NCBI GenBank assembly: GCA_030220185.1
Contig: JASPKZ010007542.1
Location: 310,001-374,000 of the forward strand
Direction of reading: 5' to 3'
Source of the DNA: Diploptera punctata
Taxonomy: Eukaryota; Arthropoda; Insecta; Blattodea; Blaberidae
DNA: 64,000 bases
Every line of letters begins with the position of its first letter. The first letter of the stretch is position 1. Below are positions 35,899 to 47,304 of the stretch, one piece after another. Under the pieces are notes generated by a model that made no database searches, had not been told where the DNA came from, and saw only the letters and a program-made list of their open reading frames with translations. The translations under genes were made by a program, and so were the position numbers.

Positions 35899-36362
35899 AT
35901 AATAGTTTAAAAAACTAAAACTACACGATTTATTAGAAAAAACTGAATTAAAAAATGAAAAATAATTTTTATTTCCTACACGCTTGGGTTAAAATGAAAG
36001 TGGTCAACAAAAAATAATATCCAACACATCCAGAATAAAACTAGAGTAATCTGCAAAAAATAATTTTACCATCAAAAGCGTGTCGTGCTTTTATGGTTTT
36101 TACGTTTTCTTCTTAGAGACTTTACTTTTACCAATATGTTTATTATCAAATATATTGATATACAGTACCCCACGCTTTTGGTAGTAAAATTATTATTTTA
36201 TAATTAACTCTAGTTTTTTTCAAGATGTGTTGCAGTAGATTTTTTGTTGACCACTTTAATTTTATCCCAAGCGTGGCGTAAATTAAATTTATTCTTTCTC
36301 ATTCATAAGTTCGGTTTTCTAATAAGTGTGTTTATTTTAGTTTTTTAAACTATTATTTGTTC
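35899..36362. repeat. Palindromic fold-back element, unit B (complete)
   Basis: Arms of about 200 bases. The left starts AATAATAGTTTAAAAAACTA and the right ends in its inverse (TTAGTTTTTTAAACTATT). A partial extra left end lies just before it (35850-35898). The loop is at about 36090-36165. The uninterrupted right arm shows where RTE copy b landed in unit A. Confidence 0.75.
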
Positions 36363-37445
36363 TTTCCATAATATAATATAAGCCTTTTCTCCAAATCCAA
36401 TTGAGTGGCAAGTCTAAGGTGTGCGTGTAGAGAGATGTATCTCCATCTCAGTCCGAAGATCAAGAGTAGTATTATCATGCTTTGTGACACTAAGAACGGG
36501 CTACACCTTCGATATTTTTTTTAGTCATTCATAGTTTGTGTTGAATTAAACAAGACTACATAAGAATTAGATACACAGTACTAACTGTATAAACGTCCTT
36601 TCCCCCGTGTTTGCAACCCTATATTGACACACCTCTACATTCCAGTATCTTTTGACGGATTACGAAGGAATGTAAATGTTATTTGTTCTCAAGGTATTAT
36701 TAAAAAAATAGAAATAATATATCCCATATAGTAGACACCAAAAATTGCTATTATATATATTCCTATAGTATATTGTGTGTATCCACTCTCAACCGACTTC
36801 ATTTTTTTCTGAACTGAACTCTGTATGTAGCAATCAATTGAACAAATAGAAGAAAATATTATATAATCAACAAAAACAATTAAGATTGCTGGTAGACCAG
36901 AAGCAAGAATTTTAATAATCACACGGCGCAATTTTCATTATTTTATCTCTCTGCACTGCGTACATCCCACGGAAATAAATCTTAAATTTGTTCTTTAAGA
37001 ATCAGCAAAGTCCGCTCACTAGGACTGGCGGTTTACCTGAATGTCTTAATTAAATTATCGATTTACCATTCACCATATTTTACTCGCATAGCTAATGGTT
37101 ACATACGACTTAATTAACAAAACAAATCATTAAACAGACACAACCATGACGTAAATTCGATTTGTAGATAAATCCCTATAGTGTATGCAGATCCAGCATA
37201 AATAATTTTTTTTAGTTGCAGTAAATGTATATTCTAGTATTCAAATCCAGATAAATAAAAGTACATATTTTTACGCAATATCATTATTAGTCTCAAAATG
37301 CTTGGTCAAAAATTTCATAAAATAAAGTAAGACAAACATGAACCAGTTTACAATTTCTTAATTCTCGAATAAGATGCTTGTAGCTGCTTCTATTATCCTC
37401 GTTTACTTGAAATGATTATTATAAGATTGCAGCAGGCTTCATGAA

Positions 37446-37446
<1 letters not shown>
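36363..37446. other. Unit B downstream module, no gene
   Basis: Aligned with 15485-16588 and 59085-60186. Highly conserved but non-coding as far as I can tell. Confidence 0.6.

Positions 37447-37504
<58 letters not shown>
37447..37504. repeat. (TAA)n microsatellite
   Basis: About 19 uninterrupted TAA/ATA triplets. The same tract is about 8 triplets in unit A and about 25 in unit C, so it varies with the unit. Confidence 0.9.
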
Positions 37505-37506
<2 letters not shown>

Positions 37507-37559
37507 GTAACTATCACTTGACAGTATGGAAAGGGAGTTTTAAGGCCGCGGGGATAATC

Positions 37560-37889
37560 ACTGTTTATGCTCCTGTAACTCAAGCTATTGTTTTCAAATC
37601 ATTTCCTGCAAAAGTAGCTTCCTCAAAGGATCGTTAATATTATTGGACATTTTCCTTGGCCATTTTCCTTGGCCTACGATTCTTCTCTAGCTTTCCTGCA
37701 AGACGTTCAACATCCTCTTTCATTTGCCATGTCCTATATATCCCAGTACACGAGAATATTAGGTACGCCCAGTACGTACGCCAAAAACGAAGAGGGAAAA
37801 TAACATTAACCAATATATAAGGGAGGTACATTTTATAGAGAATGATTGGAAAACATTAGAAATTGATAGGAATGTATGGAGAGCTTATG
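37560..37889. repeat. RTE 3' fragments in opposite orientations
   Basis: 37590-37750 matches the minus-strand RTE 3' coding end (as in 'AWKLLVGKPE'). 37755-37889 reads on the plus strand like the end of the same protein ('WENN', 'DWKTL', 'WRAYV'-type). A matching pair is at 60400-60655 in unit C. All frames are broken. Confidence 0.55.
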
Positions 37890-37892
37890 TAT

Positions 37893-38536
37893 TACTCGAC
37901 CGCGTTAACTTTTTAGCCGGTGAGGGGAAGCAAATGCGCTAGTGGTGAAGTGCCTCCTTCTGCCTTTGGTGCAAAGAAATGACTGGACAAGGTATAATTA
38001 GTGGCAAAATATAGCGGTAGGTTACTTGAAATAGCAGATGAAATTAATGAAAGATCGTCAGAGCTTGTATTCCTACGGGTGTCTGGATGAAGTTTAGGCT
38101 AGGTACAGAGAAATTGGATCAGCACTGATTTCCACTGACTTAAATATTTATATACGGTGATTATAAAGTACAACTTTCGCACTTGACATTTTCACTAACA
38201 ACTGACTAAACACGACTAACGGAAAAAACTCTGCCACTGAAATATTAGACAAGGGTCTACTCCTTCACCCTTACCAAATTATTTTAGTTTAATAATCAAT
38301 TGAGTTGGTGTTTATTTGATGAAAATCCATATTTATTAATTAAATAAAAAAAAGGTAGTTTTATTTGATTTTCATATTTATTATATAATTCAGTGACAAC
38401 TGTTTCGGTACACATGTTAACAAATTATGAATTGTGTTCCAATCTGATCTAGGGAACAATACAATAACGTTTATTTAAATGTTTTAATTTAAGTTTAGTT
38501 TAGTTTTTCCGCATTGAAAGTTAACGTGATCGAGTA
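37893..38536. mobile_element. 644-bp inverted-repeat (MITE-like) element, unit B only
   Basis: It begins TACTCGACCGCGTTAACTTT and ends with the inverse of TACTCGATCACGTTAACTTT (18 of 20 matches). TAT flanks both sides (37890-37892 and 38537-38539). Unit C reads straight through at about 60655 (TTTATGTATGTGCGG), giving an empty site with one TAT. It has no transposase, so it is non-autonomous. A 3-bp duplication suits PIF/Harbinger or CACTA-type enzymes, but the family is not identified. Confidence 0.75.
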
Positions 38537-39188
38537 TATGTGCGGCCACGAAACTACCGGTTTGATAGAGCCAGTGACTTGTGTATCAAAATCCTCGTTA
38601 ATTATCAACAAAATGAGGCTAAATTATAAAATTCATTCTAGAGGCTGCAATTTTGGATTTTTTGAAATTAAAGTTGGCATACGTCAATGAAATCAGAAAG
38701 GTATTCTCCAAACATCGGTAAAATCCAACAATTAGGAATGCGGGTTTACCGGAAAACATAAATATAAAATCGTTCTACTGGTCGCCATGTTGTACTTCTC
38801 TAAACGTAATTGCATACATACGATTCAATTAATGAAATAAAAATATTCCATAAAACACAGAAATGAATTATATAATGAAAATGAATAGTTAATGATCAAT
38901 GAGGGTTTTTTTTTCGACGAAGTGGTTAAATTCGAATGTCTAGGAAAAATTAACTATAAATAGTAATGAGGCGCAGAAAATTAAAAATTGTACTAATTCT
39001 GGAAATGCATGCTGGTCAAACGTTTTGACATTATCCTATATGCCGTTGTCAACTAATGAAAGGTTCTACTTACGTAAGTCCTATATATGATTAGCGATAT
39101 TTATGTGTCATGAATAGACAGTGGCTAGCAATCCATGTGTTGTTTGGTAATCGCACTACATTCTCTAAAGAAACCTTTCTTTATTACA

Positions 39189-39190
<2 letters not shown>
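38537..39190. other. Unassigned stretch, unit B
   Basis: The first 90 bases continue the homology with 60655-60745. The rest has no match here and no coding signal. It ends at a (TA)n tract (39192-39230). Confidence 0.4.
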
Positions 39191-39233
<43 letters not shown>

Positions 39234-39248
39234 GTTTGGATTGGATTC

Positions 39249-39318
39249 GCCTGGTGGTGTAATGGATATCATGCTGAGGTACAAACTCAGAGATCCGGGT
39301 TCGAATCACGTCCAGGCA
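39249..39318 (+). tRNA. tRNA-like gene, first of a duplicated pair
   Basis: Acceptor GCCTGGT pairs with TCCAGGC. D region GGTGTAATGGATATCA; anticodon stem CTGAG/CTCAG with loop GTACAAA (anticodon position ACA); B box GGGTTCGAATC. TTTATTTTTC follows. The T stem has a mismatch. An ACA anticodon would read Cys codons, but the body does not look like tRNA-Cys, so it is probably a tRNA-derived repeat. Confidence 0.5.
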
Positions 39319-39543
39319 TTTATTTTTCTTATCATACCATATTAAGCTTGCATTGCTCAATGTTAAACATTTAATTATAACATCGATAAAGCGTCACTGC
39401 TATAAAGTAAAAATATTATCTTTAATTTGCTTACTTGTTATAGTCAGCTACTAGATGGCAGTGAAGACCGAGTTCTCGCGACATCTAGTAATAATGGAGA
39501 ATATAATACATATATAAGAAAAATAAGTGTTTGGATTGGATTC

Positions 39544-39613
39544 GTCTGGTGGTGTAATGGATATCACGCTGAGGTACAGACTCAGAGATCCGAGTTCGAA
39601 TCCCGTCCAGGCA
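39544..39613 (+). tRNA. tRNA-like gene, second of a duplicated pair
   Basis: A copy of 39249-39318 with three or four differences, 295 bases downstream. Flanks are shared (AGTGTTTGGATTGGATTCG before; TTTATTTTTCTTATCATACC after). The loop is GTACAGA, again with ACA. Confidence 0.5.
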
Positions 39614-39630
39614 TTTATTTTTCTTATCAT

Positions 39631-39631
39631 A

Positions 39632-39670
<39 letters not shown>
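39631..39670. repeat. (TA)n microsatellite
   Basis: TA tract directly abutting the head of the SINE A at 39672. Confidence 0.85.
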
Positions 39671-39671
<1 letters not shown>

Positions 39672-39672
<1 letters not shown>

Positions 39673-39980
39673 GTCCACCGCTGTGGTGGCGAGGTAGTGT
39701 GATGCCTTCAAACGCCTCGGGCCCGGATTCGATTCCCGGTCGGAACAGGCCCCTGGGAGAGGTTTTTTTTAGGTTTTTCCTCACCTGTAAGACAAATGTC
39801 AGGACGCTTAGGGCCAAACGGTCACCGAAAATCATCCGGCCATCATCATCATCCTTATCCATCACCGGTGTGTAAAGCAACGGGAAGTTATCACCCCTAT
39901 AAGTCCCTAGTAAAGCTGCAAAGCATAGCATGGAAATGTTATGATTGCAGAGAAAGACCTGAAAGAATTACTATGGAATA
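39672..39980 (+). repeat. SINE family A, independent copy
   Basis: A and B boxes (B: GGATTCGATTCCC), CCTCACCTGTAAGACAAATG, ACCGGTGTGTAAAGCAACGG and ATTGCAGAGAAAGACCTG. The head directly follows (TA)n. Confidence 0.8.
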
Positions 39981-40044
39981 TATACAGAAAAATACCGAAA
40001 ACGAAGGTGAAGTGGTATATTGAGATAGTTGATAATTTTTAATA

Positions 40045-40599
40045 AGGATGTTCGGAAATTATGCGTTTTTGCACTATGAGTAGCTAACTTCTCAAGAGTT
40101 CTGTTAGTTGGGTTTCAAGATTCAATACTTGACAGTGCTGTCACAGTCCCATCATTGTTTTCAAAATATCCACCTCGCATCTCATTGCAGAATGTTCATC
40201 GGAGGTGTAGTGATTGCCGCACACGTTCAAATACGCCTGGCCTCATGTGGATTTTATCTGTAGCAGCGTGGATTCGGGGTATAAGATCCATTCGTGACTC
40301 TACTGGAGTCTGATGAACAGACTGTTTCATGTCGCCCCACGGAAAGTAGTCGAGAGGGTTAAGATCAGGTGATCTCGAAGGCCATGGGACTGGTCCCGCT
40401 GGACCTGGATACGTGGTATCTAAATGTCTTGGCATCGAAGTGAACTGGAGCTCCGTCACGTTGCAGCCACATTCCGTTGCGAAGCCACGTATCACAGGAT
40501 CCGTACCTGTGAGGTGTGTTAAGTAATGTGTTTTCAAATCCTTTGAACTAACACTGATCTTGAGTCATAGTGTGAAATCGCATAATTTCCGGACATTGA
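40045..40599 (-). mobile_element. Tc1/mariner-like element, internally deleted
   Basis: Flanked by TA (40043-40044 and 40600-40601). Inverted ends: ATGTTCGGAAATTATGCG on the left and the inverse of ATGTCCGGAAATTATGCG on the right. It contains only the C-terminal part of a transposase on the minus strand. One copy in the window. Confidence 0.65.
40130..40537 (-). pseudogene. Tc1/mariner-superfamily transposase, C-terminal remnant
   Basis: It contains 'WPSRSPDLNPLDYFPWGDMK', the SPDLNP motif preceding the last acidic region of DDE transposases of the IS630/Tc1/mariner superfamily, and 'HQTPVESRMDLIPRIHAATD' followed by 'PGVFERVRQSLHLR'. The first two catalytic aspartates and the DNA-binding domain are missing. 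A stop at about 40196 precedes residual C-terminal similarity ('CEHSAMRCEVDIL'). Confidence 0.75.
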
Positions 40600-40918
40600 T
40601 AACTTACTACTCTCTTGCGCCCACAAATTTTGTTTCATCGAAGTGAAACTTTGAATATAGCTACCAATTAATAAAAAAAAAAGACCGCGTTCGTTACCAG
40701 CAAAATTATACCTAAAACGTTCATTTTAAAATCGCTCTTGTGACAAAAATATTCTGTGTTTCACGACGAAACAATATATGTTATTACACCAGACGGATTG
40801 ATTTATTCTTCAAAAATTATCTAAATCTGACGTTTAGAAGTAGGGATTTACAGGAAATCCGAAATGAAAAATTTACCCTAGCAACCGCCATGTTTGGTTC
40901 GTCGCTACATATATATAT

Positions 40919-41270
40919 TGTCCACCGCTGTGGTCTCGAGGTAGCGTGCTGCCTTGTCACGCAGCGGGCCCGGGATCGATCCCCCGGTCGGGGCAGTTTT
41001 TCTGTGTGAGGTTTTTATCGGGGTTTTTCCTCACCTGTAAGACAAATGTCAGGAAAACGTTAAGGCCCAAACGGTCCCTGAACTCATATGGCCATCATCC
41101 TTATCATTATCATCCTTACCATTATCATTATCATCATCATCCTTCACCGGTGTGGAAAGCAACGGGAAGCTACCACACCTACAAAATTCCCTAGTAAAGC
41201 CGCAAGCATAGCATGAAAATGCTATGATTGCAGTGAAGGACCTGCCTTCGGGCAAAATTACTATGGATGG
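40919..41270 (+). repeat. SINE family A, best-preserved copy
   Basis: Complete tRNA-like head (TGGTCTCGAGGTAGCGTGCTG, then the B box), body, CATTATC-type microsatellite and 3' end CTATGGATGG. It is bracketed by ATATATAT on both sides, suggesting insertion into, or generation of, a TA tract (41270-41314). About 350 bases; a good reference copy of the family. Confidence 0.85.
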
Positions 41271-41274
41271 ATAT

Positions 41275-41314
<40 letters not shown>

Positions 41315-41315
<1 letters not shown>

Positions 41316-41833
41316 CATAGTTCAATGAACCCCTTGAAATTGTATTGTAAGGTACATTAATTTCATTTATTAGTATATTACTTAAATAATTAAAAAATAA
41401 AATTTAGATATTATATGATTGGTGTTCAAATTGTAGAATAATATACAGATGGGCAATAACTTACGATTAGGCATTATTTGTTTTCTCTATAGTTTGAAAC
41501 TTTATGTAAGCTGGGATCAAAAATTATATTTTCCAATTTAACTACAGAAATGTACTTTATTCTGTAAACCAACTAAATGGAACTATACATTCGACTTGCT
41601 GAAATGGTTCAGGCAGTTCATGAATGACTAACTATTACATATCTATTAAAATAATACGTATCCCATATATTGTAATATAATTACACTATTATTACACTTT
41701 TATATTTTTGTTTAGCGATTTATTTCGAATTCTATTAAATTCAAACCGTAGTGATAAAGGAAAAGTAATTTAAACGTTTTGTGCACTCGTGTATTATCAT
41801 TGCCATACATTTTAGTTAACTGATTAAGCAATA
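41315..41833. other. Unassigned AT-rich stretch
   Basis: No repeat match in the window and no coding signal. Confidence 0.4.
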
Positions 41834-42303
41834 AATAATAGTTTTAAAGAACTTAAACGACACGCTTTATTAGAAAACCGAACTAAAAAAATGAAAAATA
41901 ATTTCAATTTCCAACACCCTTGGGATAAAATTAAATTGGCCAATAAAAAAAATCATCTCCAACACATTCAGAATAAAACTAGAGTTATCAACAAAAAGAA
42001 AATAATTTTACCATCAAAAGCGTGGGGTGCTCTGTATTATTATATTTGATAATAAACAGATATTGGTAAAAATAAAGTCTCTAAGAAGAAAATGTAAAAA
42101 TCATAAAAAGCACCACACGCTTTTGATGGTAAAATTATTTTCATTTTGTTGATAACTCTAATTTTATTCTTTATGTGTTGGAGATAATTTTTTTGTTGAC
42201 CACTTTAATTTTATCCCAAGAGTGTTGGAAATTAAAATTATTTGTTTTGTTCGGTTTTCTAATAAAGCGTGTTGTTTTAGATTTTTAAAACTATTATTTA
42301 TTT
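41834..42303. repeat. Palindromic fold-back element, fourth copy (reverse orientation)
   Basis: The clearest copy: arms of about 195-220 bases with a loop of about 70 bases at 42035-42110. The arms carry three spaced sub-motifs (CACGCTTTATTAGAAAACC, CAACACCCTTGGGATAAAAT, CAACACATTCAGAATAAAAC). It is followed by the tRNA-Tyr-like sequence and S repeats on the minus strand, the mirror image of the order in the LRR units. Confidence 0.8.
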
Positions 42304-42407
42304 TTTATTTTTTAGTTTCAATATTTTTCAGAATAAGATAAAAATGTAAATATCTTTAAATTCGATACTATTGTAGTATGAGCTAAAAGTAATACTCTTC
42401 TAAAAAA

Positions 42408-42488
42408 AAACCAAGCCGGATTTGAACCAGCGATCTATGGATTACTGAAATTATATAACACCGCTCTACCATCTGAGTTCTTAAAACA
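42408..42488 (-). repeat. tRNA-Tyr-like sequence, reverse copy
   Basis: The minus strand has GGTAGAGCGGTG, then TTATATAATTTCAGTA, then ATCCATAGATCGCTGGTTC and CCGGC. The bases spanning the GTA anticodon are deleted, so this copy cannot encode tRNA-Tyr. Confidence 0.6.
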
Positions 42489-42499
42489 ATTGACTAAAA

Positions 42500-43030
42500 A
42501 GTCTACAAGTCCGCAACCTATTATACCAGTTTTCATTTTTTTATTTTCTGAGGATTCTGGCCGGGATTTTAGAAACAAAACATGAAATTATTGTATTGTC
42601 ACAAGGTCCTTTATAAGTATACAAAATTTCAAGTCCATCCAATGTTTCTAAGTGGGTGAAAATCGTGTTCAAAGATTCCGTTACATAGATACAAAGACAC
42701 TTTTTTGATTTTCTGACGATTCTGGCCAGGATTTTAGAAACAAATATGAAAATATTCTATTGTCACGAGTCCTTTACAAGTATACAAAGTTTCAAATCAA
42801 TCCAAAGTTTCTAAATTGGTGAAAATCGTGTTCAAAAATTCCGTTACAAAGACACCTTTTTTTTATGATGATTCTGGCCAGGATTTTAGAAAAAAAATAC
42901 ATTATTGTATTGCACGGATCCTTTATAAGTATACAAAGTTTCAAGTCGATCCAATGATTTTAAGTGGGTGAAAATCGCGTTGAAAGATTCCGTTACAATG
43001 ATAGATAAATAGACACAGGTCAAGCTAACA
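42500..43030 (-). repeat. Repeat S, three tandem monomers, reverse orientation
   Basis: Three monomers, each with TAACGGAAT, the ATTTTCACCCACTTAGAA block and ATCCTGGCCAGAATC on the minus strand. Same family as 20341-21160. Confidence 0.7.
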
Positions 43031-43059
43031 TACAGCGTGTAAAATAGCATGATTTGAAT

Positions 43060-43160
43060 GCCTACAAGACTGAATTGTTTGAAACGTTTTCCTTTCTTAT
43101 TTTCAAAATTTGTAGCAGTAAATTGAAATGGTAGCAGTTGCTTCTTCCTTGCCGTCAAAA
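43060..43160 (+). other. Possible zinc-finger (CGGBP1-like) fragment
   Basis: The plus strand from 43128 encodes 'KLTPWISADGKLTTDGKTVV' followed by C-K-L, reminiscent of the start of BED/CGGBP1-like zinc fingers in insect genomes. The reading loses similarity at about 43225. Weak, and it overlaps the retroelement on the other strand. Confidence 0.2.
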
Positions 43161-43700
43161 TTAACACCATGGATTTCTGCTGACGGTAAGTTGACAACGG
43201 ATGGTAAAACAGTCGTCTGCAAACTCGTGTATGTTTGCTGTGCAACCATCATCTTGTTCAGTGCTACAGTCTATGCGGTTCCGTCTATATCTGCCTTTCG
43301 CCTTCTTCTCTATTCCTGGACTCCCATAATCATCAGATCCTCTTCCATACTGTACAGCGTCAATGAATTGTTTTAAATATGCACCTCTATATAATGAAAT
43401 CGCATTCGATGTGCCCAGTCTGAATTCCATTTCCTTGTCCTTGTTATTCGTCTTAAATGTTTCAATCCAGCTGGCTTAGTTTGGGCATTCACAACGGTAT
43501 AAGCCTTTTCCAGAGTGAGCCTGTCAGCCTCACGCCAAACCTCTAACCTGGAGGTCCAGGGTATCGCATTTCTTACTGCTTATCACCCTCGACCTGTCCC
43601 GATTGGGAAGTCCTACCGTTAGCTAAGTTACCGCCGGCGTTGCTCTTGGAATCGTTTAACGACGCAAGCTCCACCACTACGATGAAGTAGAGATACCTTC
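43161..43700 (-). pseudogene. LINE 5' region and endonuclease N-terminus (RTE-like)
   Basis: The minus strand carries a leader with 'SNAGGNLANGRTSQSGQVEG' and then 'YPGPPG', a peptide pair I recognise from the 5' part of insect LINEs. It continues with an endonuclease start, 'MEFRLGTSNAISLYRGAYLK' (family form G-T-W-N-V). After a frameshift the '(M)GVQE' metal-binding region follows at about 43310. No reverse transcriptase is attached. Complementary in extent to the 5'-truncated RTE copies elsewhere in the window. Confidence 0.5.
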
Positions 43701-43874
43701 TGGATATTGTGCGATTAAATCTCAAATTATAGAACATTTGAAAGGGACATGTTACAAATAAAAATCTGATTTCTTCAAAGAAACAAGTAATACTTACACA
43801 GTCTAGGGGCACAGTGCATTATCTTAGATAATACACATTATTTTTTTAGATAATACACGTTATTTAATAAACTT

Positions 43875-43876
<2 letters not shown>

Positions 43877-43917
<41 letters not shown>

Positions 43918-44104
43918 TATTTATTCTGGCAGAGTTAAGGCCATAAGGCCCTCTCTTCCACTCAACCAGCACAAATACAAATAAATATTCGACAAATATA
44001 GATATACGCTATACTAATTATAAACAGTTAAAGATACAATAAATGTAGCAATGTAAATGTCATGTACAAACAACGTTTTATAGGGTAATAACAATAATGA
44101 TACG

Positions 44105-44140
<36 letters not shown>

Positions 44141-44145
44141 TAAAT
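43877..44145 (-). repeat. Retroelement 3' end with TAA tails
   Basis: A (TAA)n tract (43877-43914) adjoins the minus-strand motif GAGTGGAAGAGAGGGCCTTA followed by TAACTCTGCCAGAATAAAT, which looks like a LINE/SINE 3' end. A second (TAA)n tract is at 44106-44142. Related motifs occur at 24491-24530 and 23415-23460. Confidence 0.5.
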
Positions 44146-44784
44146 ATAATACATTATACGGGAAACTCCAATTAATATATATCTTACACTGGATAATAAT
44201 GAAGTCGAGTTTAGAGCAAATATAAATTTAGATTTCTTTTTGTCTTTTAAAACTAAATGTGAGAAATAAAAAAAAATATTTACTTCTGATTTATTCATTA
44301 CATATTTAACCAATTTTGGTGCTATCTGACATTAAAATTTTAAGGCGATTGTTTAAAATTTAGAATTAAACATAGGATAAATTGTGTATAGCAATGATTG
44401 TCTTACACAGCAGCCAGATATTATGACGCTTATGGATAGAACAAGAAGGTTAGTTATAGAAATGACTCTTAAAGCCATGAGATATATATATATATATATA
44501 GAATTATCTGGTTCTAAACTCGCGAATTTTGAACATTGCTATAATGACTTCTATATTGTTTTCCAGGCAATAAAATAATTTATAAAAACATAATATGGCT
44601 ATTCTGGCCCAACTCTGCCACCATCATGGCGACTTTGAGTATTCGATCGGAGAACAAATGACTGCTGGCGTCATCATTACCAACGTGATAACAGACTTTA
44701 CCGCTATATTCAGTTGCCATCTACTTTACTCATCTCGTCGAATATGAAAAAATAATTATGAGAAAATTGGATCTAATTCTTGTC
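44146..44784. other. Unit sequence before RTE copy d
   Basis: 44455-44784 aligns with 17000-17320 in unit A, including the (TA)n tract at 44482-44500. 44146-44454 has no match. No gene. Confidence 0.5.
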
Positions 44785-45930
44785 ATAACTAACTGACTCA
44801 CTGGCTATACATAACCCATAGGGTCATGGTTGGGCGGACATAAGCTCTCCATACATCCCTATCCTGAGCCAATGTTTTCCAACAATCATCCCCTATATAA
44901 TCTACCTCCCTCAAATCATAGTTAATGTTGTTCTCCCACCTCATTCCTGGTCTACCTATTGGGCGTAATTCCTCTGGTTTTCCTACAAGAAGCTTCCATG
45001 CACGTCTTTCATCCCCATTCGTGCCAAATGTCCTACACATCGCAGTCTACGAGTCTTAACTGTTCTCGTTATATCTGGCTTCCTATAAAGACCATGTAAT
45101 TAATTGTTATGCAGTCTTCACCATTAACCTCTCTGTTCATCTCTCTTTGGTCCAAAAAATTTCCTATGAACTTTATTTTCAAATATTCCTAATCTCCTTT
45201 CCTCCCTTAAAGTAAGAGTCCATGTTTCGCATACATATAGCTGGTAGAATAATAGTTTTATATATTTTCAGTTTATCGTTTTTTGAAAGGAGTTGGGAAG
45301 ACACGAGTTTTTCTAATGCATAATAGCACGCATTTGCAGAATTCAGCATATGTCTAATTTCCTTGTGCATCACATTCATGCTTGTGATTACTGTTCCTAG
45401 GCATTTGAATTCAGCCACTTCCTCAAAATTTCCCTCTTCGTCATTAGCTGTCCATTTCCATTATTTCATGTGTGATCATATATTTACTTTTATTGATATT
45501 TACTTCCAGTCCCAATTTTTTAGTGTTACTCAGTAGTGTGTGCATGTTAGCCCAACGTATCTCCTCGCTGTCACCCAATAGTACTACATCATCAGCATAC
45601 ATAAACTAACAGCTTATTAACACCATTGTCTTGTACGCCTTCTTCATCTTCTAAAGATTTGATGGCATGCTCTAGTACACAATTAAAAAGTAGAGGAGAT
45701 AGTGCATCTCCTTGCTTCAACCCATTGTGGATTTCAAAAGCATCCAAAAACTGTTTGTCTACACGCACCCTACTCTTTGTGCCATTTAGGCACATTCGTT
45801 TAAGTCTAACTACAATTTTATGAATTCCAAACTCTAGCAGGATACTATATAACATCTCCCTCTTAATTGAATCGTATGCCTTTATCAAGTCTTTGTACAG
45901 TTGATGTACAGTACCATTATAATTCCTGTC
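44785..45930 (-). mobile_element. RTE-clade retrotransposon, copy d
   Basis: Minus-strand element with the 3' end at about 44785. Pieces: 44798-45040 (C-terminus, 'AWKLLVGKPEELRPIGRPGM', 'RWENNINYDLREVDYIGDDC', 'LAQDRDVWRAYV'), 45179-45418 (thumb) and 45592-45888 (palm, 'NGLKQGDALSPLLFN'). The Y-A-D-D region at about 45590 is disrupted by a four-base insertion. It is the same insertion as copy c but without the 1.5 kb repeat found there. Confidence 0.8.
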
Positions 45931-46340
45931 ATGGCCACTTTAATTACTATGGTTTCGGTGTGACTCTATCGATAACAACATGTTTCAACAACACAGCTCA
46001 GTCGATGATTTTATTTAAGAATAGATTTTTTTTCGATAACGAAGATTTATGTCAGTATTTTACCCTCTATATTCATTACTTTTATAGGCTAGAGTAATTT
46101 AATTACGTTAGGTTAGTTTTTAGATATTAAATTCAACAAACATTTGCGCGCGACTGAGTCAATGTGATCGGCAGATATCGTTTCTAGCTGTTTCATTACA
46201 GTGAGATTTTTTTTTTTTTGGAATTCACGAATTTATTTTTGTGATCACTGTTCATTTTGCTAGCGTGTGTTTGTGATATGTTGGCTACTTTGTTTGAGCA
46301 ACGGATAATACGAATTTTACATTGTAAATAGGTAGCTTGA
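45931..46340. other. Unit sequence after RTE copy d
   Basis: 45931-46213 is homologous to 20044-20335. No gene. Confidence 0.5.
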
Positions 46341-46647
46341 GGGGCACGCCGTAGCGTAGTGGTTAAGGCACTGAGCTACAAGCCGGAGGGTCGAGGGTTC
46401 AAGTCCCGTTGGGGTCAGGATTTTTAAACTGACCCAAACCCTCTGGCGGCACTATGGCCCTGGGGTCGACTCAGCCTCAAACGGAAATGAGTACCAGACG
46501 CTCGTTCTGGGGGTAAAGGCGGCCGTCACGCAGGGCTGACAACCCGGCTGACATAAAGTGCCGATTGTCTAGAAAAAGTGGGAGCCTTAACCTCCTACTA
46601 CCCCAAGGGCCTCCGGGCCTGTTGTGGGATCACTTTACTTTTACTTT
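46341..46647 (+). repeat. SINE family B, full length with perfect target duplication
   Basis: Flanked by identical 14-base repeats AATAGGTAGCTTGA (46327-46340 and 46648-46661), which set the exact element ends: GGGGCACGCCGTAGCGTAGTGG at the 5' side and GGATCACTTTACTTTTACTTT at the 3' side. A and B boxes are intact (TAGCGTAGTGGTTAAGG; GGGTTCAAGTCCC). Perfect duplications imply recent LINE-assisted retroposition. Confidence 0.9.
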
Positions 46648-47272
46648 AATAGGTAGCTTGAACTCAATTTCTCACTTAATTCTATGACATTTGATGTTTT
46701 TATTATTAATTTAACATTTCTCAATGAAAGATAAATTAAATTTGAAGAGAAAAATTTTCGCCTAGACCGGGACTCGAACCCGGGACCCTTGGCTTTCCGG
46801 GCCAAGTGCTCTACCAACTGAGCTATCGAGGCGAGTTACGATCTAGACGCAATTTTTTCTCTTATATACGTTGTAATTCCCTATCGCCAAATGCTTTTGA
46901 AACCATTGTTTCTATCTTTGCAAATGGCGGCTTCTTAGTTAAGAAGACATTTATTGGAAATTTAACATTACTTTAAAAGCCAGTAAGGCCTCTAATGATG
47001 CTTTTAAAGTAATGTTAAATTTCCAATAAATGTCTTCTTAACTAAGAAGCCGCCATTTGCAAAGATAGAAACAATGGTTTCAAAAGCATTTGGCGATAGG
47101 GAATTACAACGTATATAAGAGAAAAATTTGCGTCTAGATCGTAACTCGCCTCGGTAGCTCAGTTGGTAGAGCACTTGGCCCGGAAAGCCAAGGGTCCCGG
47201 GTTCGAGTCCCGGTCTAGGCGAAAAAAATTTTCTCTTCAAATTTAATCTATGACATTTCTTTGGTTCTTTCG

Positions 47273-47304
<32 letters not shown>
